DNA of 64,000 bases from the NCBI RefSeq assembly GCF_036898465.1, contig NZ_JARUMJ010000001.1, positions 6,324,001-6,388,000 on the forward strand, read 5' to 3'. Origin of the DNA: Streptomyces sp. B21-105. GTDB lineage: Bacteria > Actinomycetota > Actinomycetes > Streptomycetales > Streptomycetaceae. This document shows positions 46,801-56,504 of the stretch, one piece after another. Positions within the stretch are counted from its first letter, which is position 1. The number at the start of each line of letters is the position of its first letter. The notes under the pieces were generated by a model, which worked only from the letters and a program-made list of their open reading frames with translations, was not told the origin of the DNA and made no database searches. The position numbers were made by a program, and so were the translations under genes.

Positions 46801-49800
46801 CAGCACCGTGCTGGACGCCGGCCCGTCCGCGTACTGGCGGCTGAACGAGGCCGACGGCGAGAGCGCGAAGAGCGAGGCCGTCTCGGGTACCGGCCTGAAC
46901 GAGGCGCTGTACCGGGACGTCACCCGCGAAGCGGCGGGTGCGCCGGCTGGGACGGGCGACAAGGCCGGCTCCTTCGACGGCAGCGACTCCCACCTCGCAC
47001 TGCCCGACGACGCATGGGGATCCTCACCGTTCGCCTCGGTGGAGATGTGGTTCAAGACCACCAAGCCCGGTGTCCTTCTGTCGCAGGCCAACGAGCGCAT
47101 GGAGGACGTCGACCCGACCGTCAGCCAGTCCACACCCCTGCTGTATGTCGGCACGGACGGCAAGCTCCGAGGCCAGTTCTATTACCCCGGCACCACGTGG
47201 ACACCCATGACGTCCACCGGTGCCGTGACGGACGGCGCCTGGCACCACCTGGTGCTCTCCGGCGCCGGCACCTCGCAGGCGCTGTACCTCGACGGGGCCG
47301 CGATCGGCGCCAGGACCGGCGCCATCGACCACCTCGAACAGCGCTACACCTACGTCGGCCTCGGCTGGACCAGCGTGCCCTGGCAGGGAATCGACAAGAC
47401 CGACCAACTCGGCCACTTCAACGGCCAGATCGACGAAGTAGCGTTCTACGACCACACCATCGACGCGAGTACGGTCATCGACCACTTCGCAGCCAGGGCC
47501 ACCGCTTCCAGGATCACCAAGGTCACCCTGCCCTCAGGACGCGTCGACGCCGAGGTGACCTACGACTCCGACACCGAGCGGGTCACCCAGGTCAAGGAAG
47601 CCGGTAACGGCGTGTGGAAGGTGTCCGCCCCGTCTTATTCAGCCGGTTCCGCCGCCTACGGCGACGCTGTGCGTGCCTCCGGGCCGACCGAGTACTGGCG
47701 GTTGGGTGACCGCCGTGGCCTCACCGCGGCGAGCGCTCTCGCGGAGGGTTCGGACGGCGAGTACGGCGACGATGTCGTGCTCGGTACCTTCGGAGCTTTC
47801 GCCGCCGGCGACGACACGGCCGCCGGCCTGAACGGTGACTCGCACATCCAGGTCGCCGACGCCTCCCTCGATGGCACCGCCCTGTCGGCGGAACTGTGGT
47901 TCCGCACGGACAAGGCCGGGATCCTGCTGACCGAGGCGAATGCCGACATCAGCGAGGACGCGGTTCCCACCCGCGCCACTCCGCTGCTCTACGTGGGCAC
48001 GGACGGCAAGCTGCATGGTCAGTTCTACTCGGAGACCACCAACTGGACCCCCCCGGTCTCCAAGATCAAGGTCAACGACAGCCAGTGGCACCATGCCGTG
48101 CTGACCGGCAGCGGCAACACCTCCGCCCTGTACGTCGACGGCGTGCTCGCGGGCCAGGTGTCCGGCACGATCACCCATCTGGACCAGACGCGGATCTTCC
48201 TCGGCAAGGGCCGAACCGGGTCACGCTGGGCCGCGCTGGACTCCTCCGACCCGTGGGGCCACTTCAGCGGCGCCATCGACGAGGTCGCCTTCTACTCCAA
48301 GGCCCTCACCGCCACCGAGGTCGGTGAGCACTACCGCTCCCGCACCGGCATGGTCACCGGCGACGGCCCCCACTACCGCGGCGCGGTCACCGCAGACGCC
48401 CCGGCCGGCTACTGGCGCCTGGACGAGACCAGCGGAAGCGTGGCACACAGCCAGTCCGCCGCCCTCGACGGCGACGGCGCCTACACCAACGCGACCCTCG
48501 GCGCCGACGGGGCCTTCGGCACCGGCGACAACAGTGCTGTCAGCCTCACCGGCAACGGCTACGCCGAGATACCCGGCGGCATCCTGCGAGGATCGACCGA
48601 CCTGGCGGTCGAGCTGTGGTTCAAGACCACCAAGCCCGGCGTCCTGATCGGGGACCAGTCCAACCCTGTCGGCGGCACTACCGCCACCGGAACCTTCGCA
48701 CCCCTGCTGTACGTGGGCACGGACGGCAAGCTGCACGGCAAGTTCTACTCACCCGGGCTCGGCGCCGCGAAGGTCGCCTCCGTCGACAGCGTCAACGACG
48801 ACCAGTGGCATCACGCCGTCGTCACCGCCACCGGCACGGCCCAGGCTCTCTACCTTGACGGCGTCCAGGCCGCCACCCTGACCGGAGCCGTCAACCACCA
48901 GTCCAACACCCGCACCTACATCGGGGCGGGCTTCGCCAAGGGCTGGCCCGCCGCTCCCGGCGAGGTCAGCTACTTCACCGGACAGATCGACGAAGTCGCC
49001 ATCTACCGCAACGGTCTGACGGCCGACCAGGTGGCAGAGCACTACAGCTCGCGCGAGCACTCCAACTCGTCCGCCCTGTCCATGACGGTCACCGTCACCG
49101 ATCCGACGGGCGCCACCACCAGCACCACCTACGACGCGTTGCGCGGCCGGCGCCGCACCGCCGTCACCGACGCCGAACAGGGCGTCACCACCTTCGCGTA
49201 CGACACTGGCGGCTACCTGCACACGGTCACCGACCCCAACGGCCACACCACCGTCACCGGCCACGATGCGCGCGGCAACGTCGTTTCGACCACGACCTGC
49301 CGAGACGCCGACTCATGCACGACGAGGTTCGCCTCGTACTACCTCAACACCACCGACCCCCTCGACCCGCGCAACGACAAGCCCCTCACCACCAGCGACG
49401 AGCGCTCGACCGACGCCAAGGACACGCGCTACCGCACGCAGTACGCCTACAGCGACAAGGGCCTGCCCACCACGGTGACCCGCCCGGGCGGCTCGACGGC
49501 CACCACGACGTACACAGCGGGCAGCGAGCCGGCGGTCGGCGGAGGCACGGTCCCGGCGGGCCTTGTGCTCACCCGGACGACACCGGGCGGTGCGAAGACG
49601 TCGTACCGCTACCACGCGGACGGAGACCTGGCCGAGGTCACGTCCCCGTCGGGTCTGGTGACGTCGTACACGTACGACGGCCTCGGCCGGAGGATCACCG
49701 AGAAGCAGGTCTCCGACACCTTCCCGGCAGGCGTGACCACGGCCTACGCCTACGACGCGGCCTCGCACGTCGTGACCGAGACGGGCGCGGGCGTCCAGAA

Positions 49801-52800
49801 CGAGATCACGCAGGTCACGCACACGCCTGTGATCAGCCGAAGCTACGACGAGGACGGCAACCTGCTCTCGGAGTCGACCAAGGACGCCACCGGCGGAGAC
49901 GCCGAGCGGACCATGCTCTACACCTACGACGCGCACGGCCTCAACGACACCGCCACGGACGCCGAACAGAACACCACCCGCTTCGAGCACGACGAACTCG
50001 GCCGGGCGGTCGGCATGACCGACGCGGCCGGCACGCACTTCACCTACACGTACACCGCCCGCGGCCGGCACGCCACGACGGTCCTCGACGACTGGACCGG
50101 CGACCCGTCCGGCTCCGTCCGGGATCTGACGGTGGTCTCGAACGCGTACGATCCGGCCGGCCGCCTGGCGTCCACGACGGACGCCATGGGTGCGACGACC
50201 GCGTACACCTACTACGACGACGGCCTCGCGGCCACCACCACTGCCAAGCAGGTCACCCAGGCGGACGGCACCCGGCACGACATCGTGCTGGAGTCCGACG
50301 TCTACGACCCGGCGGGCCACCTCGTCCGGCAGACCACCGGCGGCGGCAAGACCGCCCGGACGTTCACGGTGGACGCCCTCGGCCGAACCCTCACCAGCAC
50401 CCTGGACCCGTCCGGCCTCAACCGCACCACGACCCTCGCCTACGACGGCGACGACCGAGTGACGGAACAGACGCAGTCGATCTCCGGGACCAGGAAGCTC
50501 ACCACGACCTCCGAGTACGACGCGGCGGGCAACGTCACCAAGCAATCAGTCACCGACGGCACGGGCACCCACATCACCACCGGCACCTACGACGACCGCG
50601 GCCTGCCCTTGACAGCGGTCAGCCCCCGCGGCCACGCCCCCGGCGCCGATCCGGCCGCGTACACCACCGTCTTGCGTTACGACGCACTGGGCCGTCCGGT
50701 CCAGCAGACCGCGCCGGCGGTGCAGACGGAGGAGAACGGCGCCACAGCCTCCACCACCAGGCCGAGCACCCTCACCGGCTACAACACCTTCGGCGAGGCC
50801 ACCCACACGCGCGACGCCCGCGGCAGGACGACCAGCACGGAGGTCGACCGCCTCGGCCGCACCACCGCGGTGACCCTGCCCGGCTACACCCCGCCGGGCT
50901 TCACCACCGCTCTGACGGCGACCGCGCGTACCACGTACACCGCACTCGGCCGGCCGCGGACCGCGACGGACCCCCTGGGCCGCGTCACCCGCTACGCCTA
51001 CGACCAGTTCGGGCAGCTGACCGCCCAGACCGACCCGGCGGCCGACGCCGCGGCGGCGATGACGGCGGAGACCGACTCCGACCTGCTCAACCCCACGAGC
51101 GCGGACGGCGGCGGTGTCACCCGTGCCACCTGGACCCCGACCGGTCACCAGTTGTCCGTCACCGGCCCGACGGGCGCCCGCACCGAGGCCACCTACGACG
51201 AGCTCGGCAGGCAGCTGACGGCGACGACCGTCGAGCGCTACCCGAGCGCCGCGAACCTGGTCAGCCGCTTCACGTGGGACGACGCGAACAACCAGATCGC
51301 GTCGATGACGCCGATGGGTACCGCCACGACGAGTACGTACAACGCGGCCGGTGAACCGAGGACTGTGACGGACCCGGCCGGCACGACCAGGTACGACTAC
51401 GACGGCCTGGGCCGCCGGACGGAGACCACGGACGCGACCGGCCGCCGCACGACCACGTCCTACGACGCGCTCGGCGACGTCACCGCCACCACCGACTACG
51501 GCACCGGCGCCACCGCCCTGCGCACCGCGACCGCCGAATACGACGCGGAGGGCAACCGCACGGCGGTGGTCCCCGCGGGGAGCAAGGCCCGGTCGACCTA
51601 CGCGTACGACGCGCTGGGCCGTATGACGACCCAGACGGAGCCGGTCACCGCGACGGCGTCGATCACGTCGTCGCTCGGCTACGACGCCGAGGGCAACCTC
51701 ACCCGCCTGACGGACGGACGCGGCGGCAAGACCGTCTACACGTTCAACAGTTGGGGCCTGCCCGAGTCGACGATCGAGCCCTCCACACCCGCACATCCGA
51801 ACCCGGCCGACCGCACCTGGACGACCGTCTATGACAAGGCCGGCCAGGCAGTGACGGAGGTCCTGCCGGGCGGCGTGAAGCGCGAGCGCACCTACGACGG
51901 CCTCGGCCGCCTCACGAAGGAGACGGGCACCGGCGCGGAGGCGTCCACGGTGACCCGCACCCTGGAGCACGACCTTGCCGGGCGTCTGACCGCGACAGGC
52001 ACGGCGGACGGCGTCACCCGCAACACCTACACCTACAACGATCGCGGCGCGCTGCTGACCGCCGAAGGCCCGGGAGGCACTGCCGCCTACGCCTACAACG
52101 CCGACGGCAGCATGACACGACGCACCACGACGGCCGGCGCCACCGACTACACCTACGACGCCGCAGGCCGCATCGACACCGCCCGCGACTCGATCACCGG
52201 CAACGACGTCCTCTACGACTTCGACGCCGCGGGCCGCCCGAGCACGGAGCAGTACGCCACGAGCCCGACGGGCACGGGGCCGTACACGGTCACAGCCAAA
52301 CGCACCTACGCCTACGACGAGTTGGGCCGAATGAAGTCGGATGCCGTCGCCTCGGCGGACGGCGCGACGAGCGTGGCCTCGACGACGTACGGCTACGACC
52401 TGGACGACAACCTGACGTCGAAGACGACGACGGGCACGGCAGGCGCGGGGAGCAACACGTACACCTACGACTTCGCGAACCGCATGACGTCATGGGCGAA
52501 GGACGGCACGGCGCCGACGTCGTACGAGTGGGACGCCGCAGGCAACCGCACCAAGGCGGGCGCGACGACGGCGACCTTCGACGCCCGCAACCGTCAGCTG
52601 ACGGACGGCACGACGGCGTACACGTACACGGCGCGAGGCACCCTGTCCTCGACCGACACCGACACCGACACCGACACCGGCAGCGGCAGCGGTCCGGCAC
52701 GCTCACTCACCTTCGACGCCTTCGAACGCAAGATCACCGACGGCGGCACGACGTACTCGTACGACTCCCTGGACCGCGTCCAGACCCGAGGCGCGACGAC

Positions 52801-54445
52801 GTTCACCTACGACGGAGGCTCCAACAACCTCGCAGGCGACGGCACGACCGCCTACAACCGCACACCCGACGGCGCCCTGCTCTCCCTCGCCACCGGCACG
52901 ACCAAGCAGTGGGCGCTGACCGACCAGCACACCGACCTGGTCGCCGGCCTGACGGCGAACGGCACCTCGGTGACCGGCTCGACCTCCTACGACCCCTTCG
53001 GCAAGGAAACAGCGACCAACGGCACCACCCCGGCGATCGGCTACCAGTCCGGCTGGACCGACCCGACGAGCGGCGACGTCAACATGGCCGCCCGCTGGTA
53101 CCAGCCGGGCACAGGATCCTTCACCTCACGAGACACCTGGCAACTGGACCCGATGCCGTCCGGGCAGGCAAATCGGTACACCTACGGCAACGGTGGACCG
53201 CTCAACGGAACGGACCCCAGTGGGCATTGCTTCTGGGACGCATGCGCCGTGGAGGCCTACGGCACGGCTGTCGTTTTGACAGCGCTGGCCGGCTATGCCT
53301 CTTACCAACTCCAGCACTCCAGTTTGTCCTACAGCTCGTCGTGGGACTGGTCGTGGTCGTGGGGGAGTTCCTCCACAAGCAGTCACAGCACAACCAGCAG
53401 TAGCGTCCTGTCACAGTCGTATGCGGGCAGCATGTCCAGCGCGATCGCGGCTCAGGCCAATGCCATGCGAGCCGGTGCCGGCAGCTCCGGTCTCGTCTCC
53501 ACAGGTACCGGCGCCAGCACCTACAACTACGCATGCACCTACTCCTGCGGCGGTCGAACAGCGGCTGCGCAACCCCGGGTCGTTCGCCCACCCAAGCCGC
53601 CCATCGACCAGAACCCCAACAACGGCAAGCACCCCAGGCCCGCCCCCACACGGCCCACCCCAAAACCCGATTGGGATCCGAACGGCGGTAAATGGAAGCC
53701 CGGCGACATCGTCAAGCTGGTCGTCGGTGCCGCACAGATGCTTGACTTGTCAGACGATGAGCAATATATGCCGGACACTCACGCAGCCCCGGGAACGAAT
53801 CCCGGCAGCGACGGCAATTCAGGTGAAAGCCGCAGGAGCGAGGACTGTCGTCGCGACGGCAAGGGCTGGGTGGAGTACGGGGATGTCGACAGCGCGCACG
53901 GCAACCGAGCTACCTTTGGTGAGGCCTGTCTGGACAGTGCCTACCTCGCGGCGCACCCAGGCACTCCCACGGTCAAGGGGAATGTGCCGCCCGGTTATAA
54001 ATGGGCTCGACGATACGTCAGCCATCTCGGTGGTGCCCGCAGCGGTGTCAATAACTGTCACCTTGTGGGTGCACAATTGGGTGGGTCGGGAACTGACCTC
54101 GCCAATTTGGTGACCTGTGGAACGGATGCTAATTCTTACGTCGGGAAGCCCAAGGCTCCGATTCCTCCGATGGACGGCATGCTCAATTTCGAGGACCAAG
54201 TGAGATCGCTTGTGAACTCCCAGCACGTAGTCCATTATCAAGTCACACCTGTATATAAGGGGAGTCGTACTGTTCCCTTCGAAGTCAGGATGTCCTACAC
54301 GGCTTGGGACGCGTCCGGAAGGCTTGCCGGCGCCGACGCTGCAACGGTGTCAAATCTCATTTACACTTCAGGGAGTGGATGGAAGAATCTAGGGACCGCG
54401 ATCGATAGCAGAACCGGTGCGGATGCCCCAGTTGCAGGCCGATGA
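43826..54445 (+). CDS. Secreted Rhs/YD-repeat polymorphic toxin with nuclease tip
   Basis: The 3539-residue protein has a Sec-type signal peptide (1-28). A beta-sandwich front follows, then a DNRLRE-type module (about 365-545), an NBR1/Ig-like module (about 558-660) and a DUF6531-type segment (about 770-990). Three LamG/ConA-like modules follow (about 993-1225, 1285-1508 and 1521-1745), then the YD/RHS repeats (about 1750-3095). The RHS core end (NMAARWYQPGTGSFTSRDTW, NRYTYGNGGP, DPSGHC) closes at about 3135. The C-terminal tip (3135-3539) has a Ser-rich stretch, a DQNPNNG...PGD Pro-rich linker and an EndoU/NucA-like DNA/RNA non-specific nuclease domain with catalytic-type His3412 (NNCHLVGAQLGGSGTDLANL). 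GTG start; a G-rich site lies upstream. Immunity gene at 54480. Confidence 0.9.
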   Translation: MRPARPLVLAVAFVLSVLAGTEQVALAVGQSSSASGTGEAPDQQWGSAAGRGHAATADATDAVARGGRAGALSGPGELPADSAAGAVDLPGAAPMPQPGPVTSVAPPAPATPQGFDAGRSKEVAGERAERESTYLNPDGTYTTRFYTEPVNFRSEDGSWKPIDATLVPLESSGPSTMSTEEEGWKTSSTEAQIEFAGIADADPVVRVQVDEGVSVGYGVDDAHGVAGQAEASTLTYENVRPHSDIDFLAGSDSVKETLVLKDADAPTEWRFPLELEGLTASLDAHGNVVFTDADGTVRAWTPAGWMQDSNLAADSDQGVISSGVTYSLTVEDGRQVLVVKLDKAWLSAPERVFPVRVDPSVKSVEATSGTYVQYPYNQNFASDTVLKAGTYDGGSHKAAAFLRFAGLETSLKNAWVLNANLALYNTWSQSCTARPVTVHPITSNWAESTTSKWPGPSTGASLASKSFAHGWRPGGTTTWSCGPAWETINLGSAGRQLVDDWTHARKANYGLAVKASTTDSKSWKQFGSDDYPNGKPSLDVTWTKYGATYKLGEFVSPITATAESVFKVTVTNRGQQTWPKNGNFSLRYHLYDAAGREITDTSKIRWSPMPADVPPGRTVTVDARIAPLTPGDYTLAWTMNDNGVATFSGSGVPTVAMRVSAVNIPPYLTAEAPASGAVVTTLTPTLWASGADRDRYPKALQYQFEVCEVEGKNLRKNCKTGPRVASQQWAVTSGWLSWSKTYAWYGYAYDGSGTSLRPGPSLLTTQVAQPAITSHLGGTDGDRSFGERSGNYVTAATDAAVPTIGPELSVTRTYNSQDPRQKNAFGAGWATRWDMRAAAESTGSVVITLSTGSQVRFGRNADGSYAAPSGSTGLLKAETGGGWTLRDGSGTLHTFDTAGLLTKIADGHGRAQQLTYSDGKLTQAKDVLSGRTLTFTWSGGHVAAAETSAVSGAGSGLKWTYTYEGDRLVKVCPPSSTTSCTVYTYEDGSLYRSTVLDAGPSAYWRLNEADGESAKSEAVSGTGLNEALYRDVTREAAGAPAGTGDKAGSFDGSDSHLALPDDAWGSSPFASVEMWFKTTKPGVLLSQANERMEDVDPTVSQSTPLLYVGTDGKLRGQFYYPGTTWTPMTSTGAVTDGAWHHLVLSGAGTSQALYLDGAAIGARTGAIDHLEQRYTYVGLGWTSVPWQGIDKTDQLGHFNGQIDEVAFYDHTIDASTVIDHFAARATASRITKVTLPSGRVDAEVTYDSDTERVTQVKEAGNGVWKVSAPSYSAGSAAYGDAVRASGPTEYWRLGDRRGLTAASALAEGSDGEYGDDVVLGTFGAFAAGDDTAAGLNGDSHIQVADASLDGTALSAELWFRTDKAGILLTEANADISEDAVPTRATPLLYVGTDGKLHGQFYSETTNWTPPVSKIKVNDSQWHHAVLTGSGNTSALYVDGVLAGQVSGTITHLDQTRIFLGKGRTGSRWAALDSSDPWGHFSGAIDEVAFYSKALTATEVGEHYRSRTGMVTGDGPHYRGAVTADAPAGYWRLDETSGSVAHSQSAALDGDGAYTNATLGADGAFGTGDNSAVSLTGNGYAEIPGGILRGSTDLAVELWFKTTKPGVLIGDQSNPVGGTTATGTFAPLLYVGTDGKLHGKFYSPGLGAAKVASVDSVNDDQWHHAVVTATGTAQALYLDGVQAATLTGAVNHQSNTRTYIGAGFAKGWPAAPGEVSYFTGQIDEVAIYRNGLTADQVAEHYSSREHSNSSALSMTVTVTDPTGATTSTTYDALRGRRRTAVTDAEQGVTTFAYDTGGYLHTVTDPNGHTTVTGHDARGNVVSTTTCRDADSCTTRFASYYLNTTDPLDPRNDKPLTTSDERSTDAKDTRYRTQYAYSDKGLPTTVTRPGGSTATTTYTAGSEPAVGGGTVPAGLVLTRTTPGGAKTSYRYHADGDLAEVTSPSGLVTSYTYDGLGRRITEKQVSDTFPAGVTTAYAYDAASHVVTETGAGVQNEITQVTHTPVISRSYDEDGNLLSESTKDATGGDAERTMLYTYDAHGLNDTATDAEQNTTRFEHDELGRAVGMTDAAGTHFTYTYTARGRHATTVLDDWTGDPSGSVRDLTVVSNAYDPAGRLASTTDAMGATTAYTYYDDGLAATTTAKQVTQADGTRHDIVLESDVYDPAGHLVRQTTGGGKTARTFTVDALGRTLTSTLDPSGLNRTTTLAYDGDDRVTEQTQSISGTRKLTTTSEYDAAGNVTKQSVTDGTGTHITTGTYDDRGLPLTAVSPRGHAPGADPAAYTTVLRYDALGRPVQQTAPAVQTEENGATASTTRPSTLTGYNTFGEATHTRDARGRTTSTEVDRLGRTTAVTLPGYTPPGFTTALTATARTTYTALGRPRTATDPLGRVTRYAYDQFGQLTAQTDPAADAAAAMTAETDSDLLNPTSADGGGVTRATWTPTGHQLSVTGPTGARTEATYDELGRQLTATTVERYPSAANLVSRFTWDDANNQIASMTPMGTATTSTYNAAGEPRTVTDPAGTTRYDYDGLGRRTETTDATGRRTTTSYDALGDVTATTDYGTGATALRTATAEYDAEGNRTAVVPAGSKARSTYAYDALGRMTTQTEPVTATASITSSLGYDAEGNLTRLTDGRGGKTVYTFNSWGLPESTIEPSTPAHPNPADRTWTTVYDKAGQAVTEVLPGGVKRERTYDGLGRLTKETGTGAEASTVTRTLEHDLAGRLTATGTADGVTRNTYTYNDRGALLTAEGPGGTAAYAYNADGSMTRRTTTAGATDYTYDAAGRIDTARDSITGNDVLYDFDAAGRPSTEQYATSPTGTGPYTVTAKRTYAYDELGRMKSDAVASADGATSVASTTYGYDLDDNLTSKTTTGTAGAGSNTYTYDFANRMTSWAKDGTAPTSYEWDAAGNRTKAGATTATFDARNRQLTDGTTAYTYTARGTLSSTDTDTDTDTGSGSGPARSLTFDAFERKITDGGTTYSYDSLDRVQTRGATTFTYDGGSNNLAGDGTTAYNRTPDGALLSLATGTTKQWALTDQHTDLVAGLTANGTSVTGSTSYDPFGKETATNGTTPAIGYQSGWTDPTSGDVNMAARWYQPGTGSFTSRDTWQLDPMPSGQANRYTYGNGGPLNGTDPSGHCFWDACAVEAYGTAVVLTALAGYASYQLQHSSLSYSSSWDWSWSWGSSSTSSHSTTSSSVLSQSYAGSMSSAIAAQANAMRAGAGSSGLVSTGTGASTYNYACTYSCGGRTAAAQPRVVRPPKPPIDQNPNNGKHPRPAPTRPTPKPDWDPNGGKWKPGDIVKLVVGAAQMLDLSDDEQYMPDTHAAPGTNPGSDGNSGESRRSEDCRRDGKGWVEYGDVDSAHGNRATFGEACLDSAYLAAHPGTPTVKGNVPPGYKWARRYVSHLGGARSGVNNCHLVGAQLGGSGTDLANLVTCGTDANSYVGKPKAPIPPMDGMLNFEDQVRSLVNSQHVVHYQVTPVYKGSRTVPFEVRMSYTAWDASGRLAGADAATVSNLIYTSGSGWKNLGTAIDSRTGADAPVAGR
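52356..53157 (+). repeat. Direct repeat copy A: Rhs core end
   Basis: This 802-bp stretch inside the Rhs gene recurs at 58739-59522 in the same orientation. The two copies differ by an 18-bp length difference, due to four versus one copy of GACACC (52655-52678 against 59038-59043), and by five base changes, all in the last 90 bp. After the end of the repeat the two proteins diverge into different tips. Confidence 0.95.
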
Positions 54446-54479
54446 ATGTACCCTTCTATATTATTGAGAGGAATCAGTA

Positions 54480-55016
54480 GTGCCACGCTCGGGAATAGAT
54501 CGCCTGCGAAACGTGATGCCACCTCCCTCGTCCGGAGGTGACGTGATCGATTGGGATATGATTGCCAGTTCAACGGGATGGGAATTTCCGTTGGATTATA
54601 AGGAATTCGTCGAGCTCTATGGCGGTGGGGAGATTGATGAGTACTTTTCCGTGCTTACGCCGCCTGTTGACGGGTCTCCTCTTGGCACCCTTTTGGACGG
54701 GGTGGAGCCCGCGCTCCCTCCGGACTGTCGCGTAGAACTGGCGCACCATCTTCCGCCCGCAGTAGATCCCAGGCTGCTGCCATTTGGTGCCACGGCAAGC
54801 GGTGACGTCGCTTTCTGGCTTGTTGAAGGCATTCCGGAAAAATGGAAAGTGGTGGTTTTCAGGAGGCAATCTCCTTACGGGGAGAAGCGCTGGTCAATTT
54901 TCGAGATGGGGATGATCGATTTCCTTTGGTCCATTCTTGGCGAGTTCATGCAACCTTTCAGTCAGCACTTTGTAGGCGAGGGAGTGCACGAGTATCTCAG
55001 CTGGCGTGAGGGCTGA
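54480..55016 (+). CDS. SUKH (SMI1/KNR4) immunity protein for the Rhs tip
   Basis: The 178-residue cytosolic protein has the SMI1/KNR4 fold: IDWDMIASSTGWEFPLDYKE near residue 25, a FVELYGGGEIDEYFSVLTP core (about 45-65), and later a VAFWLVEG-IPEKWKVVVF strand pair. SUKH proteins neutralise toxin tips of polymorphic toxins, and this one starts 35 bp after the toxin stop, with GAGAGGA upstream of its GTG. It is a paralogue of the protein at 60850. The pairing to the adjacent nuclease tip is inferred from position. Confidence 0.88.
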   Translation: MPRSGIDRLRNVMPPPSSGGDVIDWDMIASSTGWEFPLDYKEFVELYGGGEIDEYFSVLTPPVDGSPLGTLLDGVEPALPPDCRVELAHHLPPAVDPRLLPFGATASGDVAFWLVEGIPEKWKVVVFRRQSPYGEKRWSIFEMGMIDFLWSILGEFMQPFSQHFVGEGVHEYLSWREG

Positions 55017-55094
55017 TGGAACTCAGTTTCTCCGATCGCATGGAAGGCGCCCTTGATGGCACCCGGCCAGACTGGCAGAATTCTCGAGCGCGGA

Positions 55095-55114
55095 ACGCCT
55101 CCTCGAGGAGGCGT
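55095..55114. repeat. 20-bp perfect palindrome
   Basis: ACGCCTCCTC and GAGGAGGCGT abut directly. It lies in the left part of the IS remnant, before the reading frame ends, and may be an element-end hairpin or a terminator after the SUKH gene (79 bp after its stop). Confidence 0.7.
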
Positions 55115-55165
55115 CGACCCGTGGCAGGGAGCTGCCGAACAATAACTCCTCGATCTTGGTGAGGA

Positions 55166-56415
55166 TCACGGGGGTGTGAGGTCGTGCCCGGCGATCTCGG
55201 CGAGCTGTTGGGCCGTGGTCACGGTGAGGGCGCCGGTCGAGACGGTGTGCCCGAGCGCGGCGAGAACGGGGGTGGCCTCCCGGAGGGTCGCGCCGATCCT
55301 GCTCTTGGGCAGGCCGGTTGCCTCGGCGAGCGGTGCCTGGTCCATGGACCAGCGCTTCTTGAGGAGGAAGACGACGAGCTGGTCGGCGACGGAGTGCCGC
55401 CGGCGCCGGGGCCTCCGTCGGGGCGCTTGCCGGGCAGGAAGATCGGCGGGTGCTCGGTGCACCAGGCTTGGTAGCGGGCGGTGAGCTCGTCGAAGGCGGC
55501 GGGCTCGAGTCCGGTGAGACTGGGGTGCCGCAGCCAGGCAGGCAGCTTGTCACCGGCCGGGAAACGCCCGAACTCGGCACTGGGCGGGGGCGGTTCAGGC
55601 GCGAGGGGTTCGGGGCGCAGGGTGTAGTTCCACGTGCCGTGCCAGTCGTGCGGCGTGAGGGGCAGGCGGTCTATGACACTGTCAGGGACGGTGACCCCGG
55701 TGGGGTAAGTGCCAGGGTCGAAGTCGGCGTGGACGGACAGTCCGTTGCGTGTGGTGGTCGCTCCGATGGTGCTGACGACGACTTCGTGGCTGGTCAGGGG
55801 CCTGCCGCGCCAGTTGATGCTGATCTGCGAGAAAAGCCGGCTGGTTTCATTCGTCTTCGCACCGACCTCCACTTGGGCGAGCGTCGCGACGCGGCCGTGG
55901 GTGACCGCCGAAAGGAGGTGACGGCGGGCCGTGTCTCCGCGGGCGGAGCCCCTGAGCGCCTTGCCGTCCACGGCGATGACGCGCCGTGACTCGGAGGTGC
56001 CGGCTGATTCGACGGCCCTACGGTGCCGGTCCGCGAGGTAGGCACCCACCGCCCGATCCAGGGCATCACCGTCAACTGCCCCCAGCGCACGCCCGATCGT
56101 CGCCGCCGACGGACAGCGTCGCCACCTGAGTGGATGGCCACGGATACCGAGAGCCGCCAAGAGCCCGCTGGAGGCGTGCACGCCCCATTCAGCCAGCTCA
56201 TCGATGCTCCTCGCACCCGAGACGACCGCACAGGCACAGACCAGCAAGATCGCCGTCAGGGAATACCACCGGCCCCGCCGCGAACGCGGATCGGGCACCG
56301 AGCCGAAGTAGGGACGCAGGTCAGCGACCCGGTCCGCGTCCAGCGGACCCAGCTTCAGCAGGACAGCGGGGATAGGGGAAGATACTGCGGCAGGCACGGG
56401 CCACCTCATGATCAA
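55166..56415 (-). pseudogene. Hybrid transposase pseudogene
   Basis: Residues 1-190 from the ATG at 56415 match an ISAs1 (H-repeat-type) transposase: GSVPDPRSRRGRWYSLTAIL, the DD(E) first Asp in VIAVDGKALRGS, and QVEVGAKTNE. From residue about 187 the protein switches to an ISAzo13-type transposase end (INWRGRPLTSHEVVVSTIGA, HADFDPGTYPTGV, HDWHGTWNYTLRP). The join lies at about 55846-55857, on Lys-Thr-Asn-Glu, which both families have near this place. The remaining tail continues in a different frame from about 55410 (RHSVADQLVVFLLKKRW), ending at 55166, so a frameshift is also present. The other catalytic residues of ISAs1 are lost. It cannot be an active transposase. Confidence 0.8.
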
Positions 56416-56504
56416 CGGGCTTAGACACCACGATGATCACGAAGCCCGTGCCTGCTCTGCTATCCGCCCCAACCGGTCCTACCCGACCAACCGCACGCCT
56501 CCGG

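Larger units (their letters stand above)
55023..56460 (-). mobile_element. Chimeric, degenerate IS remnant (ISAs1 front, ISAzo13-like back)
   Basis: The region between the first SUKH gene and a truncated SUKH gene holds one disrupted transposase frame read leftwards. Its head is ISAs1-like and its tail is like ISAzo13. The end near 56460 (AAGCCCGTGCCTGCTCTGC on the + strand) resembles an ISAs1 terminal repeat; the other end is not clear. It looks like two insertions joined by deletion. Confidence 0.75.

Noticed and set aside
52655..52678. CRISPR-like or regulatory repeat
   Set aside because: Four contiguous 6-bp units without spacers, in frame in the Rhs gene; a simple microsatellite.
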